The notes beneath the pieces were generated by a model, which saw only the letters and a program-made list of their open reading frames with translations, did not search any database and was not told the origin of the DNA. From Zingiber officinale (Eukaryota; Streptophyta; Magnoliopsida; Zingiberales; Zingiberaceae), in contig NC_055996.1 in assembly GCF_018446385.1 (NCBI RefSeq), forward strand, positions 52,870,365-52,934,364: 64,000 bases of DNA. Direction: 5' to 3'. A program made the translations under genes and the position numbers. Shown here piece after piece: positions 43,119-55,379 of this stretch (position 1 is the first letter of the stretch; each line of letters opens with the position of its first letter).

Positions 43119-44930
43119 ATGAGGAGGTCTACGTGTATTGCGGCGAGACGTGGTGCTGGACGACCACGTGCGAGGACCACGAGATCTCTGGATATGCCAG
43201 AGATGCCTACTGTTGATGAGCCTGTCAGTCAGGGACAGACTCAGCATACTGCGGGTGCGTCGGGCTCTCAAACCCCGATGGCTCCTATAGAGGTACCTAC
43301 CTCAGTTATACCGAGTGTACCTATCCCTACTGTAGTTTCGGTATCATCAGAGGTACCATTGGCGTTTCCGATATCTGCTCCAGCGCAGCCTACAGCGTAT
43401 TCAGTACCACCACCACCTGGACCTACAGTGTACCCGACACCAGTGGCACCTGTGCCCCCAGTACCTACAGTAGCAGCAGCTGCTCCACATCCGGTACCAT
43501 TACCTACTGTACCTCCAGCTGCAGCCACTTTTGTTCATCCTACAGTACCAGCGATGGCTTATGCTCCAGTTTATTTAGCAGCACCGGGAGTACCTCCTCC
43601 GATTTATTCCGCGGTACCACTTGTAGCACCAGTTCCAGTGGTTCCGCCAGTTTCTGCAGCCGTCCCGACATAGCTCACTGATATTGTCGCAGCACGAGCT
43701 AGGATTCCAGCATTGGCTGAGTCGATGAAGACTCGATTCACTCTTTTCCGAGGAGACCTCGATCCGGGTACGGCCCTATCATGGATAGAGACTATGGAGT
43801 AGACTTTCTTCTACATGGCTTGCTCCGAGTGGGAGAAGGCAGAGCTGGCCGCTTTCCACTTACGGGATGAGGCTAACGCCTGGTGGATTGCTCAGCGTTC
43901 CATCATCGGCGAGCGGAACGTTACTTGGGCCAGGTTCAGAGAGGCTTTTGAGAGCCGTTTCTTTCCACTATCATATCAGATGGCTCTCCGACAGGATTTC
44001 ATGAGTTTGCGTCAGAACAATCGCACGGTGACAGAGTATAATACTGAATTCAACCGGTTGGCTAAGTTTTGTCCAGAGTTAGTTGCGGAGGATAGATCTC
44101 GTATGATGTAGTTTATACAGGGACTGGATGGTTATATGCAAGTAAGGCTTGCCGGTTTAGGGATCGTATCTTACTCAGATGCACTGGATCGAGCTTTGAT
44201 GATTGAGTTAGCTCAGCAGAGAGCATTTCCGGACAGGAAGAGGAAGCACACGGGTCAGGCATCCGGACAGAACCAGCAGACACCGGCAACAGGACAGCAG
44301 CAGAGTAGTCGCAGTCGGTCAGGTCAGGGTACTTTTAGGGTATCTCGTAGGCCTCAGAAGTCAGGGCGGTCTTCTTCAGGAGGTTCCCGATTTTCTCAGC
44401 AGAACCGGCAACCACCTTCCAGCGATACTCACTGTTTCCGATGTGGATCCAGAGATCACCTTACCTCAGCTTGCTCTCTGGGACATCCAGTTTGCTTTTA
44501 TTGCAAACTACTTGGGCACCAGAGCCGAGATTGTCAGCTGAAGGCTCAGCACACGGTTTTCGAAGGGTCAGGTCAGAGGGGACAGTCTAGTCAGTCAGGG
44601 GTATATCGAGGAGGGCAGAAAGCCCAGTCTTCACATCGTCAGCAGGGGACAGCTTCACCTGCAGCAGCATTTGGCATGCTTGGACAGGAGTACTCCAGTG
44701 CTTCCATAGCACCCCAGAGTTCTGTTCCAGGACCTTATTATCCGACGCAGGGGCAGTATCAGATGCAGCCTCAGCCTCTAGGCCAGTACCAGACTCAGTC
44801 ATAGTCATCGGCACAGTATTAGTCACCGTCCTCTCAGTCTCCTCTGGCACATTATCCAGCACCGCCTCAGTGGCAGGCTTCTGCCCTGTCGCAGCAGCCG
44901 CTGGTAGCGTTACCACCTCCTCCTCCGCAG
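43119..44930 (+). pseudogene. Tekay-like Gag with five TAG stops
   Basis: The ATG at 43119 starts MRRSTCIAARRGAGRPRART. A long Pro/Ala/Val-rich N-terminal stretch covers roughly residues 50-185. The Gag domain follows (MACSEWEKAELAAFHLRDEA, then FESRFFPLSYQMALRQDFMS). A Gln/Ser/Gly-rich linker and two CX2CX4HX4C zinc knuckles (CFRCGSRDHLTSAC and CFYCKLLGHQSRDC) complete it. One frame is kept from 43119 to about 44920, broken only by TAG at 43671, 43800, 44109, 44802 and 44820. Near 44920 a CCT-repeat marks a one-base shift into the pol frame. The protein would form particles and package RNA. Confidence 0.85.
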
Positions 44931-47900
44931 AGACTGGACGTGTTCATGCGATTACTAGAGAGGATGCGCAGCGAGCCGACGGATCCATTTTCCGCGGTAT
45001 GATTTTCATTTATGCATTTTCCGCTAATATATTGATTGATACTGGTAGCTCGCACTCTTTTATATCCCGTACTTTTATGCGGGAGATTGGTAGATTACCT
45101 ACTTTTAGAATGTAGCGATTGACCATCTCCCTACCGTCCGGTGATACTTTAGACGTCACCCAGGAGATCAGAGGTTGCCCGTTAGACTTTGGCAACATGA
45201 TACTTACGGTAGATCTTCTAGTATTGGAGATGGTCGAGTTTGATATCATACTTGGCATGGATTTACTATCAGTATATCATGCCACTGTTGATTGTCAGAC
45301 GAGGGTGGTCACTTTCCGGCCTCCGAACCAACCCTCGTGGAGTTTCACTGGCATCAGAGATGACGCCATCTCGATTATTTCGGCGATTCAGGCGCAGAAG
45401 CTGCTGTCTCACGGCTATCATGGTTTTCTATTATCTCTGATTAGTACTGAGGATAGCAGTAGTTCGCAGCTCTCCGACGTTCCTGTAGTCCAGGAGTACC
45501 CAGATGTATTTCCAGAGGAGCTACCTGGTTTGCCTCCCAGAAGGCCAGTGGAGTTCACTATTGAGTTGATTCCGGGAACCGCGCCGACATCGAAAGCTCC
45601 GTATCATATGGCACCAAAAGAGTTGAACGAGCTGAAGGTTCAACTCCAGGAGCTTTTAGACAGGGGATTCATTCGCCCTAGTGTTTCTCCATGGGGTTCA
45701 CCGGTATTATTTGTCAAGAAAAAAGACGGCACTATGAGGTTATATATTGACTACAGACAGCTGAATACAGTGACCGTCAGAAATAAATATCCTTTACCAC
45801 GGATCGAGGATTTGTTTGATCAGCTCAGAGGTACATCAGTGTATTCTAAGATTGATCTGCGATTCGGATATCATCAGCTGAGAGTCAGAGACTCAGATAT
45901 TCAGAAGACAGCTTTCCGTACCAGATACGGTCATTATGAGTTTTTGGTAATGCCATTTGGGCTTACCAATGCTCCAGCGGTGTTTATGGACTTGATGAAC
46001 CGCATTTTTCTGGAGTATCTGGATCAGTTTGTTATCATTTTCATTGATGACATATTGGTCTATTCTCGTTCCGAGGAGGAGCATGCACAGCATCTTCGTA
46101 CTGTTTTGGAGATTCTTCGACGACATCAGCTGTACGCGAAGTTCAACAAGTGTGCATTCTGGCTATCTTCAGTCAGTTTTTTAGGACACGTGGTTTCTAG
46201 CAGAGGTATTTCGATTGATCCTCAGAAGATCGAGGCTGTCACCAGTTGGGAGCAGCCGAAGTCAGTTCAGGAGATCCGTAGTTTTCTGGGATTGGCCGGA
46301 TATTACAGACGTTTTGTCGAGGGTTTCTCGCGTATTGCTATGTCGCTGACACGCCTTACCAGGAAAGGCGTGAAGTTCATGTGGTCCGAGGATTGCGAGA
46401 CCAGCTTTCACGAGCTGAAACGGAGATTAGTGTCGGCTCCAGTTTTGGTTTTACCTTCTGGAGAGGATGGATTTGTACTCTACACCGACGCTTCTCTATA
46501 GGGTTTGGGTGCTGTTCTGATGTAGCACGGCAGAGTAGTCTCTTATGCTTCTCGTCAGCTGAAGGAGCATGAGAAGAACTACCCAGTTCATGACCTGGAA
46601 TTAGCTGCCATCATCTTTGCTCTGAAGCTTTGGCGCCATCATTTATATGGTATCACATTTGAGATTCTCACTCATCATAAGAGTCTCAAATATATTTTCA
46701 CTCAGAAGGAGCTTAATCTCTGACAGAGGAGATGGATGGAGTTCCTGAAGGACTACGATTGTACCATTAGCTACCACCCGGGGAAAGCTAATGTGGTTGC
46801 CGATGCACTCAGCAGGAAGTCCAGAGGGACTTTAGCTTGCCACCGGACTTCAGTCACGGATTTGATTCAGGGTTTCTCTGAGTTAGACCTTGAGGAGCAG
46901 AGACCGACAGAGCAGGGTATTCTTGTTACTATGGTTGCTCAGTCGTCGATCAGGACGAGGATTCGAGAGGCTCAGGCTGGTGATCAGCATTTGCAGTTCA
47001 TTAGCAGTCAGATAGCTTCCGGGCAGCAGACCGAGTTTACACGAGACGAGGAGGGTGTTATATACTTCCGAGGCAGATTATGCGTACCTCAGTCTCATCC
47101 GGTCTTACAGGAGCTACTTCAGGAGGCACACCGTTCTCGATTTACGATCCATCCAGGCGGGACCCATATGTATCGAGACTTGAGGCGTTCCTATTGGTGG
47201 AACGGCATGAAGAAAGACATCGCGGATTTCGTAGCTAGATGTCTTGTTTGTCAACAGGTGAAGGCTGAGCACCAGAGACCTGCAAGATTACTTCAGCGGA
47301 TTCCTATTCCTGAGTGGAAGTGGGATCACATTACCATGGACTTTGTGGTAGGGTTTCCGAGGACACGACGAGGCCATGACGCTATTTGGGTAATCGTTGA
47401 TCGATTAACCAAATCCGCGCACTTCTTAACGATTCGGAGGACTGATCCTCTGGATCGAATGGCAGATCTGTATTGTCGGGAGATTATCAGATTACATGGT
47501 GTTCCGTTAAATATCATTTCAGATAGAGATCCACGGTTCACTTCACGTTTCTGGCAGAGTCTACAGCAGGCCTTGGGCACACAGCTCCGTTTCAGTACAG
47601 CCTTCCATCCACAGACATATGGACAGTCAGAGCGGACCATTCAGACTTTAGAGGACCTGCTAAGGTCATGTGTTATGGATTTCGGAGGCAGTTGGGAGGA
47701 CCATCTACCGTTGGTAGAGTTTGCTTACAACAACAGCTTTCATTCAGCTATCCAGATGACACCGTTTGAGGCGTTGTATGGTAGACCTTGTCGGACACCC
47801 GTCCTCTGGGATGAGGTTAGAGAGTCCCAGTTGTTGGGACCTCATAGAGTTCAGCAGGATGCAGAGTTGGTCCGTACTATCAGACGGAGGATGTCAGAGG

Positions 47901-48380
47901 CGCAGGATCGCCAGAAGAGTTATGCTGATCGGAGACGCAGACCACTAGAGTTCTCTGTTGGTGACCATGTATTTCTGAGAGTTTCACCCACAAAAGGGGT
48001 GAAGAGATTTGGCCTCAGAGGTAAGCTAGCTCCGCGGTATATTGGCCCTTTCGAGATCTTGGAGAGGATCGGAGCGGTAGCTTACCGACTGGCACTACCA
48101 CCGTCCCTGGCAGGCGTTCACGATGTATTCCATGTATCGATGTTGAGGAGATACGTACATGACCCGACACTTGTGCTGGCAGATATTCCAGTTTTAGTTC
48201 AGCCTGACATTACATATGAGGAGGTTCCGGTACGGATTCTCGACTGGAAAGAGCGTCAGTTGTAGAACAAGACTATCCGGCTGGTTAAAGTCGGATGGCA
48301 GCATCATTCAGATGAGGAGGCTACTTGGGAGCTCGAGGATACTATTCGAGCTCGATATCCACATCTTTTCACTTGAGGTA
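44931..48380 (+). pseudogene. Tekay-like Pol: PR, RT, RNase H, INT, chromodomain
   Basis: One frame runs throughout, with stops only at 45113 (TAG), 46499 (TAG), 46523 (TAG), 46721 (TGA) and 48263 (TAG). Protease: ILIDTGSSHSFIS. Reverse transcriptase: [35 protein letters not shown], and the catalytic FIDDILVYS. RNase H: VLYTDAS with PVHDLELAA. Integrase: the zinc-binding HRSRFTIHPGGTHMYRDLRR...CLVCQQVK, then the catalytic Asp in MDFVVGFPRTRRGHDA, the second Asp in ISDRDPRFTSRFW and the Glu in GQSERTIQTLEDLL. After about 48200 comes a chromodomain-like tail (VRILDWKERQL, then WQHHSDEEATWELED), which directs integration to chromatin in chromoviruses. All catalytic residues are present; only the stops inactivate it. 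Confidence 0.9.
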
Positions 48381-48473
48381 TGTGATTTATTTACCGTTCA
48401 ACATTTATACTCTATAGCTGTTGTTAGTTCTTGCTGATGGTAGATAACGAAATTTGGGGACTAAATTTTTATT

Positions 48474-48485
48474 AGTGGGGGAGAA
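48474..48485 (+). other. Tekay-like polypurine tract
   Basis: AGTGGGGGAGAA directly abuts the 3' LTR. Confidence 0.75.
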
Positions 48486-51008
48486 TGTAAAATACCGGAA
48501 AATAGGTGAATATTAATAAGGGAATTTTCTGGAATTTTTGGAAATTTTTCGGAAATTTTTCGGAGCTCGTACGGACGAGTTAATGGGGATAAAGACGAGG
48601 CCGGGAAAAACCTGTTTAGGCTACCCTGTTTAAAAGAGGAAAAGTTTTATTTCTTTTTCCTTTTTTTTTTCTTTCTTTATCTCCGGTTTCCCTCGATGCC
48701 GAATTCTCTTTTCCCTCGCGAGCCCGACCCTTGCCCTAAAAACCTCGCGGCGCCTTCTCCCAAGCCCTAACCGAGCGGTTCCTTCTCCCTCTCCGCGTAC
48801 AAAACCTCCCAGCCAAGGGCTTCGCCTTCTTCTTCCTTCCCGAGCGCGCACGCCCTTCTCTTCATCTTCTGCCGACGACCTCTGTGCCCTAGCGTCTCCG
48901 CCGACGCCAAGCAGTGCCGGTTTTCTCCTCTCTACCTTCATCTCGAATCTTCCCAGCCAATTCTTCTCGAATGCTCCCTTGCCCTAATCTTTGCTTTGTT
49001 TTCTCTATGCTTTAGTTATCTCTCTGGGTTGTGGATAGAGGCAAAGCAGTCCGAGACCAGCATCTTGGTGATCATAATCTGCTGCCGACACCACTGTCTT
49101 TCCCTCTCCAATCCTCTGGCAGCCGGTTTCACTACCACCAGCAGTAGATTTTGTACTGTACTACCATCACCGAAGAAGAGGAAGTGGAAGCAGGGAGGAA
49201 GCAATTGTAAAACCTCTGTGGCCGGCTTGTACCCCTGTCCACCTACTTGAGTTTGGGTAAGTTTTGGAGTGGATTCATTATTGGATTTGGTTAGTTTATT
49301 GATGAGGTTAAACGTGGATTTTGTGTTAGTAAATCTCTCCTGGTTTGCGTAATTGGGATTAGTTGATTAGGGTTCTTGATTTAATAGGAATTTGATCTAG
49401 CTACTGAATACATATAGTAATTAACTAAATTCGGATATGTTTGATGCCATAAGACTTTGACGCGAGACGAGTATCTCGAAGTCCGGATTTGGAGTGACTG
49501 GACCATTTCGATTGGAGGCGGGTACTTTTGACTTATGTCATTTGATATACATAGTAGTGAATATAACAAGTTGCATTAATTATGTTCTTATTTATTCCGG
49601 TTAATCACTACCCAATAATTGTTACATGATTGATTGATTGTTGATTTTGCATCTCATGTATTCCTTACCTGTTGATACATGCTTATAGGGGTAGTGATAT
49701 ACCATGCTTCACCATGTTCAGGACCTAATTTTTTTTTATACCTTCTGTGTACCTTTGATTTGATTTGATTCATTGACCTATGGTGCACTTTTATATACAC
49801 ATGGATTAGGTCAGGATATTTTGTGGTTAGTGTCATGCACCATTTGCATGATTGCATGTTGTGCGATAGTCCGCTCCATTATTGTAGAGCACATCGCCAG
49901 TTACATGGATCTGCACACACCACCACTCATGGGTTAGTGGTCGATTCAGGCAGAGTGTGTTGCAGCAGAGACTCTGTTAGGCACCGTTGGTCCGCTCATG
50001 GGTAGTGTGACACAACGTGTTATCCGGCAGGGATTCCTCCCCGTCATCGTGTACCGGGAGTTGAGAGCATTGCGCTCCCCCATTTATGATTTGGGGTAGG
50101 AGGATAGGTGTACTCCGACAACATCCCGTCCAGTCGGTCACTCATCAGGAGCAGTGACCACAGAATGCACGGTTGTCACAGCCCTACCCACTCGGCCTCA
50201 CTATTGTGTGAGATGATCGACTGGCGTCAAGGGTGACCAGGACGCATCATTGGCATCATATGCATGATGCATTTATTGATTGTGTTTGTGTTTGCTGCAT
50301 TTATATGCTGCATATTGTTTGGATACCCATGTTTGACATGCATACAGGATTTCTATACCACTCGGACTGTTTGTCCTTATACCCAGGTTCTGGTTAGTAC
50401 TGTTTCTCTCCTGTTTATTTCAGATGCATTTTTGTCCTTATTATATCAGGAGACTGTACGCATGATTAGTGTCAGGTGTTATTTCCTTACTTTGTATATC
50501 AATTGTACCTGCTGAGTGTTAGACTCACCCCGCCTCCATTGTTGTTATATTTCAGGATGATGCTGTCAGGAGAGAGTTCTAGTTGCTGGTCCCCTGAAGA
50601 CCCAGAAGACTTATGGATCTTTTGGTTTTGTTTTGCTTCTTATTTGACCATGTTTACACTTGGTTTTATTTGATACCTGGATATTGTATGGACTCTTATG
50701 ATCGATGGATTTTCGTATGGTTTAGATTTGTTCTACTACATGCCTGCTTGGACGGCAGAAGAGGTAAGTTTGTCGGATTTGTGTTTTACGAGTGTAGTTG
50801 AGTAGGGTGGTTTTCGAGTCAGAGTATTACTGCTTTGTTTGATTATATATAATTGCGTGGATGTTTGTGTGGTTGTGTTTTATTTACTGTTATTATTCCA
50901 GCCGCATGTGGCTGAGGTATATGGATATGTAGAAAGTTTCAGATTGTCCGTGTACAGGGGAGATGCTGCCGAAATTTCTTCGGACAGGGACTCCTCCGGG
51001 GCGTGACA
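48486..51008 (+). repeat. Tekay-like 3' LTR
   Basis: 2523 bp, TGTAAAATACCGG to GGGGCGTGACA. It contains a perfect seven-base-arm hairpin, GGTCACT...AGTGACC, at 50136-50159, which the 5' LTR lacks. No gene is seen. Confidence 0.9.
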
Positions 51009-51013
51009 TTGGG
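51009..51013 (+). repeat. Target-site duplication of Tekay-like element, right
   Basis: TTGGG, identical to 40369-40373. Confidence 0.9.
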
Positions 51014-51597
51014 TTTACTTGATAATCCTTATGAGCTCCTCAAGGGGGCATCATCAATCTAGATTACTAGGACACAGTTTCCTTTTATAATCAACAACAC
51101 ACTATATAAATAATATTATTTCCCAACTTATTGGGCCTATTGATTTAACTGAATAAATCTCACCCTTTGATAAATTAAAAAAATAAATACTAAGTATATG
51201 TGTTTGTTATTATATCAGGATTAAGAGTACGCACATCCATAATAACAGAGGTTTTGTTCTTTTATGGAGTCAGCATAAAAAGAAATAACCTCAAATGGTC
51301 CTACTCAATACACACATAGTGTACTAGTGTAATTTTATAGTCAAGATAAACTAATGCCAAATTACACTACAACCATTCCAATGGTTTGTTCCAATCCATC
51401 TTGGTTGTGAGCTACTATTTATAATTTATAAGGAACTGATAACATTATCTTCTGTGTGACACCACACACCATGTTATCTACAATATAAATTAAATAGACA
51501 ACTACATTTAACTAAATGTAGACATTTGATCAATGCGATTCTCATTTCAAAATAAATGTTCATACAAAAAGCTAGGCTTTTAGTATACATCCTAACA
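51014..51597 (-). repeat. CopA-3 LTR, right part
   Basis: Continues the LTR from 40373 and ends AGTATACATCCTAACA, the counterpart of TGTTGGAGTGTATACT in CopA-1. Blocks such as AATCCTTATGAGCTCCTC and GTACTAGTGTAATT match the CopA-2 LTRs. It has no gene. Confidence 0.8.
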
Positions 51598-51991
51598 ATG
51601 GTCGTGCCCTTTGGCACCAGGTTCTTCCTCCTCTCTGGAATATTGGCACGACCATGTGCTTCTTCTTCTCTGAATGAATGGCATGACCATGCCTTTTGAC
51701 ATGGCCATGTGTTGCTTGGCCACGAGAGATGGGGCACGGCCGTATGGTTTCCCACAGCCAAAACTCTGCTCCATTTCTTTTATCACTTTGAAGCGCATTT
51801 CACACCATTTTTGCTACAAAAATACATCCTGTTGACAAAAAACTAAACAAGAACATATCTCTGATAAAGAGTGTAATAATGCTAAAAATATGACAAATAG
51901 GGGTGAAAATACATCGAACATAAGCAAGAAAAGAAAGTGAATGTGTGTTAAAGTATGCATAAAAATTGATATATTCTATGCATATAAGGAA
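51598..51991 (-). repeat. Athila-type LTR fragment, right part
   Basis: Carries decayed copies of the palindrome motif (GGCACGACCATGTG, GACATGGCCATGTG, GGGCACGGCCGTATGG) at 51598-51760. Then, at 51855-51900, comes the reverse of the LTR start region (CTGATAAAGAGTGTAATAATG against 31950-31975). It ends at the GAGTG duplication. About 1.2-1.4 kb of a full LTR is missing between this and 35437-35524. Confidence 0.65.
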
Positions 51992-52615
51992 GAGTGTTGG
52001 TCAACCTAGAAGCATCAGGATGGTTTATCAAGTGGACTACAGAAACAAATGAGTATGATATACAGTACCAGCCCTGCATAACTATTAAAGCCCAAGTTTT
52101 AGCCGATTTTCTCACAAAAGTTTATAATCCTGAGTCATAGAGCACTTGAAAATTTTATATAGATGGGTCCTCGACTCGGCAAGGAAGTGAGGTAGGAATC
52201 TTATTAATATCCTCACAAAAAGATATAATGCAGTTGTCTATCTGACTAAACTTCAAAATGTCCAATAATCAAGCAAAATATGAAACTTTGTTTGCCGGAC
52301 TCCAAGCAACCAAATATGTGTCAGTAAACCAAGTCATTATCCACTCTGACTCATAGTTGGTCGCCCAGCAGTTGGTAGAAAACTTTGAAATCAATAGTGA
52401 GCAGCTTAGAATATACAAACAAGCCTATGAAAAATTGAAGGCTAAATTTTTTAAGGTTACCTCTTTGCAAAATTGCACGAGTAGACAATCAAAAGGCAGA
52501 CAAGTTAGCCAAGATGACCAGTTCACTATCTTCCTGGGTATTGGATAAGTCTATCACACAAACATTGTTGATAGCCTAGATAAACCTATAGGCTAATGCA
52601 GAAGAACCTATCGAT
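51992..52615 (+). pseudogene. Tat-like RNase H, remainder
   Basis: The frame broken at 35430 resumes here: EASGWFIKWTTETNEYDIQY, KAQVLADFL, then a second, archaeal-type RNase H (FYIDGSSTRQGSEVGILL, NNQAKYETLFAGLQATKYV, VIIHSDS). It continues to VDNQKADKLAKMTSSLSSWV and PIDWRT at about 52615. Stops occur at four or more places. Integrase does not follow, so the Tat element is also truncated here. The open stretch 52357-52548 is part of this domain. Confidence 0.8.
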
Positions 52616-54056
52616 TGGAGGACAAGGGGGCTTTTCTTCATTTTTTCCACTGCACGATCACGCTGATTTCCTCCCTCTTACCATCTACTTCTGTGGACAA
52701 TCACCCTCACCATTGATCATCCCTTCGCAAGCCGCCTCTGACATCGGTCGCCTCCGTGATCGATGCCACCCCTCTCCCTCAAGAAGGCTTTCTTCTTCGT
52801 TTTCTCCACCTCACGCATGTTGCCTCTATCGCCCCATAGTGCACCCCCCCCCCCTCCCCTCACATCGCTCACCAACCGATGCTACTTCACCGGAGACCTC
52901 ATCATTGCCTCCCCTCACCCGAGCAATAGCCCCCACTGTCGGACAGGCCTTTGGAGGCTGACGCCAATGCCACCCTCCCCCATCACTTCGTCGCACATTG
53001 CAGTCGTCCCCCTCTCGCCGCCTTCGCCATCTACTAGACCACGTAGCCTCTAGCATCACCTCCTCAAAGGCGCATTAGCAGTCCATGCATCACACCCCTC
53101 TCCCTCCTTTTCGGCATCCACAGTCACCCACCGGCTACCTCTCCACCATTAGCGGTTGGCCACCGGCACCCTTCTCTCCGTCGTCTGCAATCAGCCACCA
53201 GTGATCTCCTCTTCGTTGTCCACAACTATTGTGCCTCCTCCCCTCTTGTTGGTTGCCCATGCGTTGCCCCCTCTCTCGCCGACAACCCCTATCACCAAAT
53301 TTGTGCCCTAGCTGCCGGCTGCCACTAAATATATATCCTAGTCGCTGAATCTGCTCCCTGGCCACCTTGGTCGTCCTTTGCCATCACCTCCTAGCTTATG
53401 GTCATTGTCGACTCCATCATAACCCCTCATGCACTCTGTCGTACACTTTCAACACTGATCTGATGTAGATCCCTTGGTGTTGTACGCTTCCTACCTTCAA
53501 GCACTGTTGTGTTCTGGCCTGCGAGCCACTGTTATGTTCCAGCCTATAAGCCGTTGTTATGTTCCGGTCAGTAGATCCCTATGGCCCCCAAGTTTCATGC
53601 TTCCTTTAGCTTCATGTCGCTACCTCTGTCTCAATGTCGCCGCCTCTAGCTTTATACTGCCTCCGGTTCCATGCCAACGTCTCCAGCCTGTTCTTGTGGG
53701 TCTGATATGCTTTTACATTCAATTTTTATGTACTTTATTACAATATTATTTATCTGCTTCATATGCTTCACCGGAGACTAACTTGAGCATCGAAGTAGAA
53801 GGCTAGGGCAACCCGAACTCCCTCTAATGCTACGTCTATCTTTTCTTATCTTCTAGTAGCCTTACAGATACCATTGAGGCAAGACTTTCTAGCACCTTCA
53901 GTCCCTTGTTCCTGGCTCTTTCTTGGAGGTCCAACAATCTAGTCAACCTAGAAGACAGTTCACTCCCCTTGTCCCTCTGGGTCATGGTGATTTGGTCTGC
54001 ATTCTAGCCAACTCACCAATATTCCATTGCTCACCACTTCTAAATGGGATCAAATT
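52616..54056. other. Unclassified C/T-rich DNA, no gene
   Basis: C- and T-rich DNA with a CCCCCCCCCCTCCCC run near 52843. Open frames here (52596-52961, 52763-53053, 52826-53059, 53135-53365, 53474-53806) translate to Pro/Ser/Arg-rich low-complexity sequence with no motif I recognise. A loose repeat (TGTTATGTTCC with varying flanks) lies at 53500-53570. The last part may be an LTR, since a Tat-type primer site follows. Confidence 0.4.
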
Positions 54057-54071
54057 TGATGTCGTCTATGG
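54052..54071 (+). other. Possible Tat-type primer-binding site
   Basis: TTTGATGTCGTCTATGGGAA resembles the TTGGCGCCGTCTGTGGGAA site of Tat-type elements with three or four differences. It is followed within 40 bases by an ATG (54100) in a short Gag-like context, and stops come soon after. Confidence 0.4.
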
Positions 54072-54099
54072 GAATCTCTTCATCTAATCTAGAACATGA

Positions 54100-54480
54100 A
54101 GATGGACGACGCCAAAAAATTTACTGCCATCACCATAACCCTAGAGGATTTCGACAAATAGAACATTACCATTGTGCAGGAGCAAAAAATCAAAGTTAGT
54201 TAGACATCATTCTCGTTCAACCGTTGTGTGCTAGAAGCTCATGGATCTTCATCCCTGCAGGATCCTTACTCTCCAGATCGTCGATCAGCATATTATTTTC
54301 TATTACATTCTCTCTCTGACTCTGCGAGCCTTTGGGAATCCCGGATCGAGCACTACGGCACGATCACCATAGTCACCCGCTCGACGTGACCTTCGACATC
54401 ACTCTCTTGGCATTGAGATAGGAGTATCTTACAATAAGCAAAGAGGCTATGATCGCTTGCTCGGACTTACGATAGGCTCA
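54100..54480 (+). pseudogene. Possible Gag remnant, unassigned
   Basis: An ATG at 54100 opens MKMDDAKKFTAITITLEDFD before a TAG. Further on, DPYSPDRRSAYYFLLHSLSD can be read but has no domain I recognise. I call it a Gag remnant only from its place after the primer-like site. It could equally be unrelated non-coding DNA. Confidence 0.3.
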
Positions 54481-54559
54481 AAGTCTCTAGCCCAACATTA
54501 CAGTGTGTGTTCCTACACTACCAGAGACTAAGTGTGTGTTGCTACACTACAAAAGACTC

Positions 54560-55280
54560 TGATTCTTAAGGCTTCGCTCACACTTATGGCCACGGGGCTC
54601 TGCTCCCTATTATCTCCTGATTGGCTAAAGTCGATTAGACGGGCTCTCAAGGACCCACTTTTCAGCTCTACTGGAAGATTTCGGGGCTTCACTCCCCATC
54701 ATCTCCTGATTAGCTAAAGCTAATCGAACAAGCTCTCAGGGGCCCACTCCCCAGCTCGAACAAACATCCAGGCTCAGCTCCCGCTTACTTCAAAGCTTGG
54801 TTCCCACTAACATATGGGCTCAGCTTCCATTTACTTCAGGACTTGGCTCCCATTGACATTCAAGCTTAGCTCCCATTAACAAACGAACTTAGCTCCTGCT
54901 TACTTCAAGGCTTAGCTCCCACTAACTTTAGGGGCACAACTCCCCGATCAGAGACTGAGGGCTTAGATCCTCGATCAGGGACCTAATGCAAGATGAGGGG
55001 TACAGCTCCCCAATGCAAGACTATGGGCACAGCTCCCCAATGCGAGACTAGGGGCACAGCTTCCCGATGCAAGACTAATGGTACAACACCATGATATGAG
55101 ACTAGAGAACTAGCTCAGCAATCAGAGACTAGGAGCTCAGTTCCTTGATAAGATATTTTAGGAGCTCTACTCGATCAGATACTCTAGGGCTATGCTCCTT
55201 ACAACTTTTAGGACTTTGCTCCTTATAATTCACAGGGCCTTGCTCCCTTTAACTACTAGGGATATGCTCCCATCGATTTA
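54560..55280 (+). repeat. Degenerate AGCTCC-phrase repeats
   Basis: Phrases such as GGCTTAGCTCCCACTAAC and GGGGCACAGCTCCCCGATG recur some twenty times at 25-45 bp intervals, with drift in both sequence and spacing. Two longer related blocks are at 54585-54640 and 54665-54740 (CATCTCCTGATTAGCTAAAG in one). No gene is seen. Confidence 0.7.
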
Positions 55281-55379
55281 CACCCCGACTCCTTAATCAG
55301 TGCTCACTCGGGTTTAGACTATTCTCTCCCCAACTCCGGGTACCTTTGGGAGTCATGGATCGAGCTAGTTTGACATCTC

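Larger units (their letters stand above)
40374..51008 (+). mobile_element. Complete Tekay-like chromovirus (Ty3/gypsy)
   Basis: 10,635 bp with 2.5 kb LTRs (TGTAAAATAC...GGGGCGTGACA), a tRNA-Met primer site, Gag with two zinc knuckles, protease, reverse transcriptase, RNase H, integrase and a C-terminal chromodomain-like segment. The polypurine tract is at 48474-48485. Target duplications are intact. The coding part has one apparent frameshift and ten stops, all TAG or TGA, so the copy is dead but little rearranged. Confidence 0.93.

Noticed and set aside
43268-43528. Gly/Thr-rich minus-strand frame
   Set aside because: Antisense shadow of the Pro/Ala/Val-rich Gag segment.
52596-53806. Candidate host gene exons in the C/T-rich region
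   Set aside because: Frames are low complexity, without motifs or consistent splice structure.
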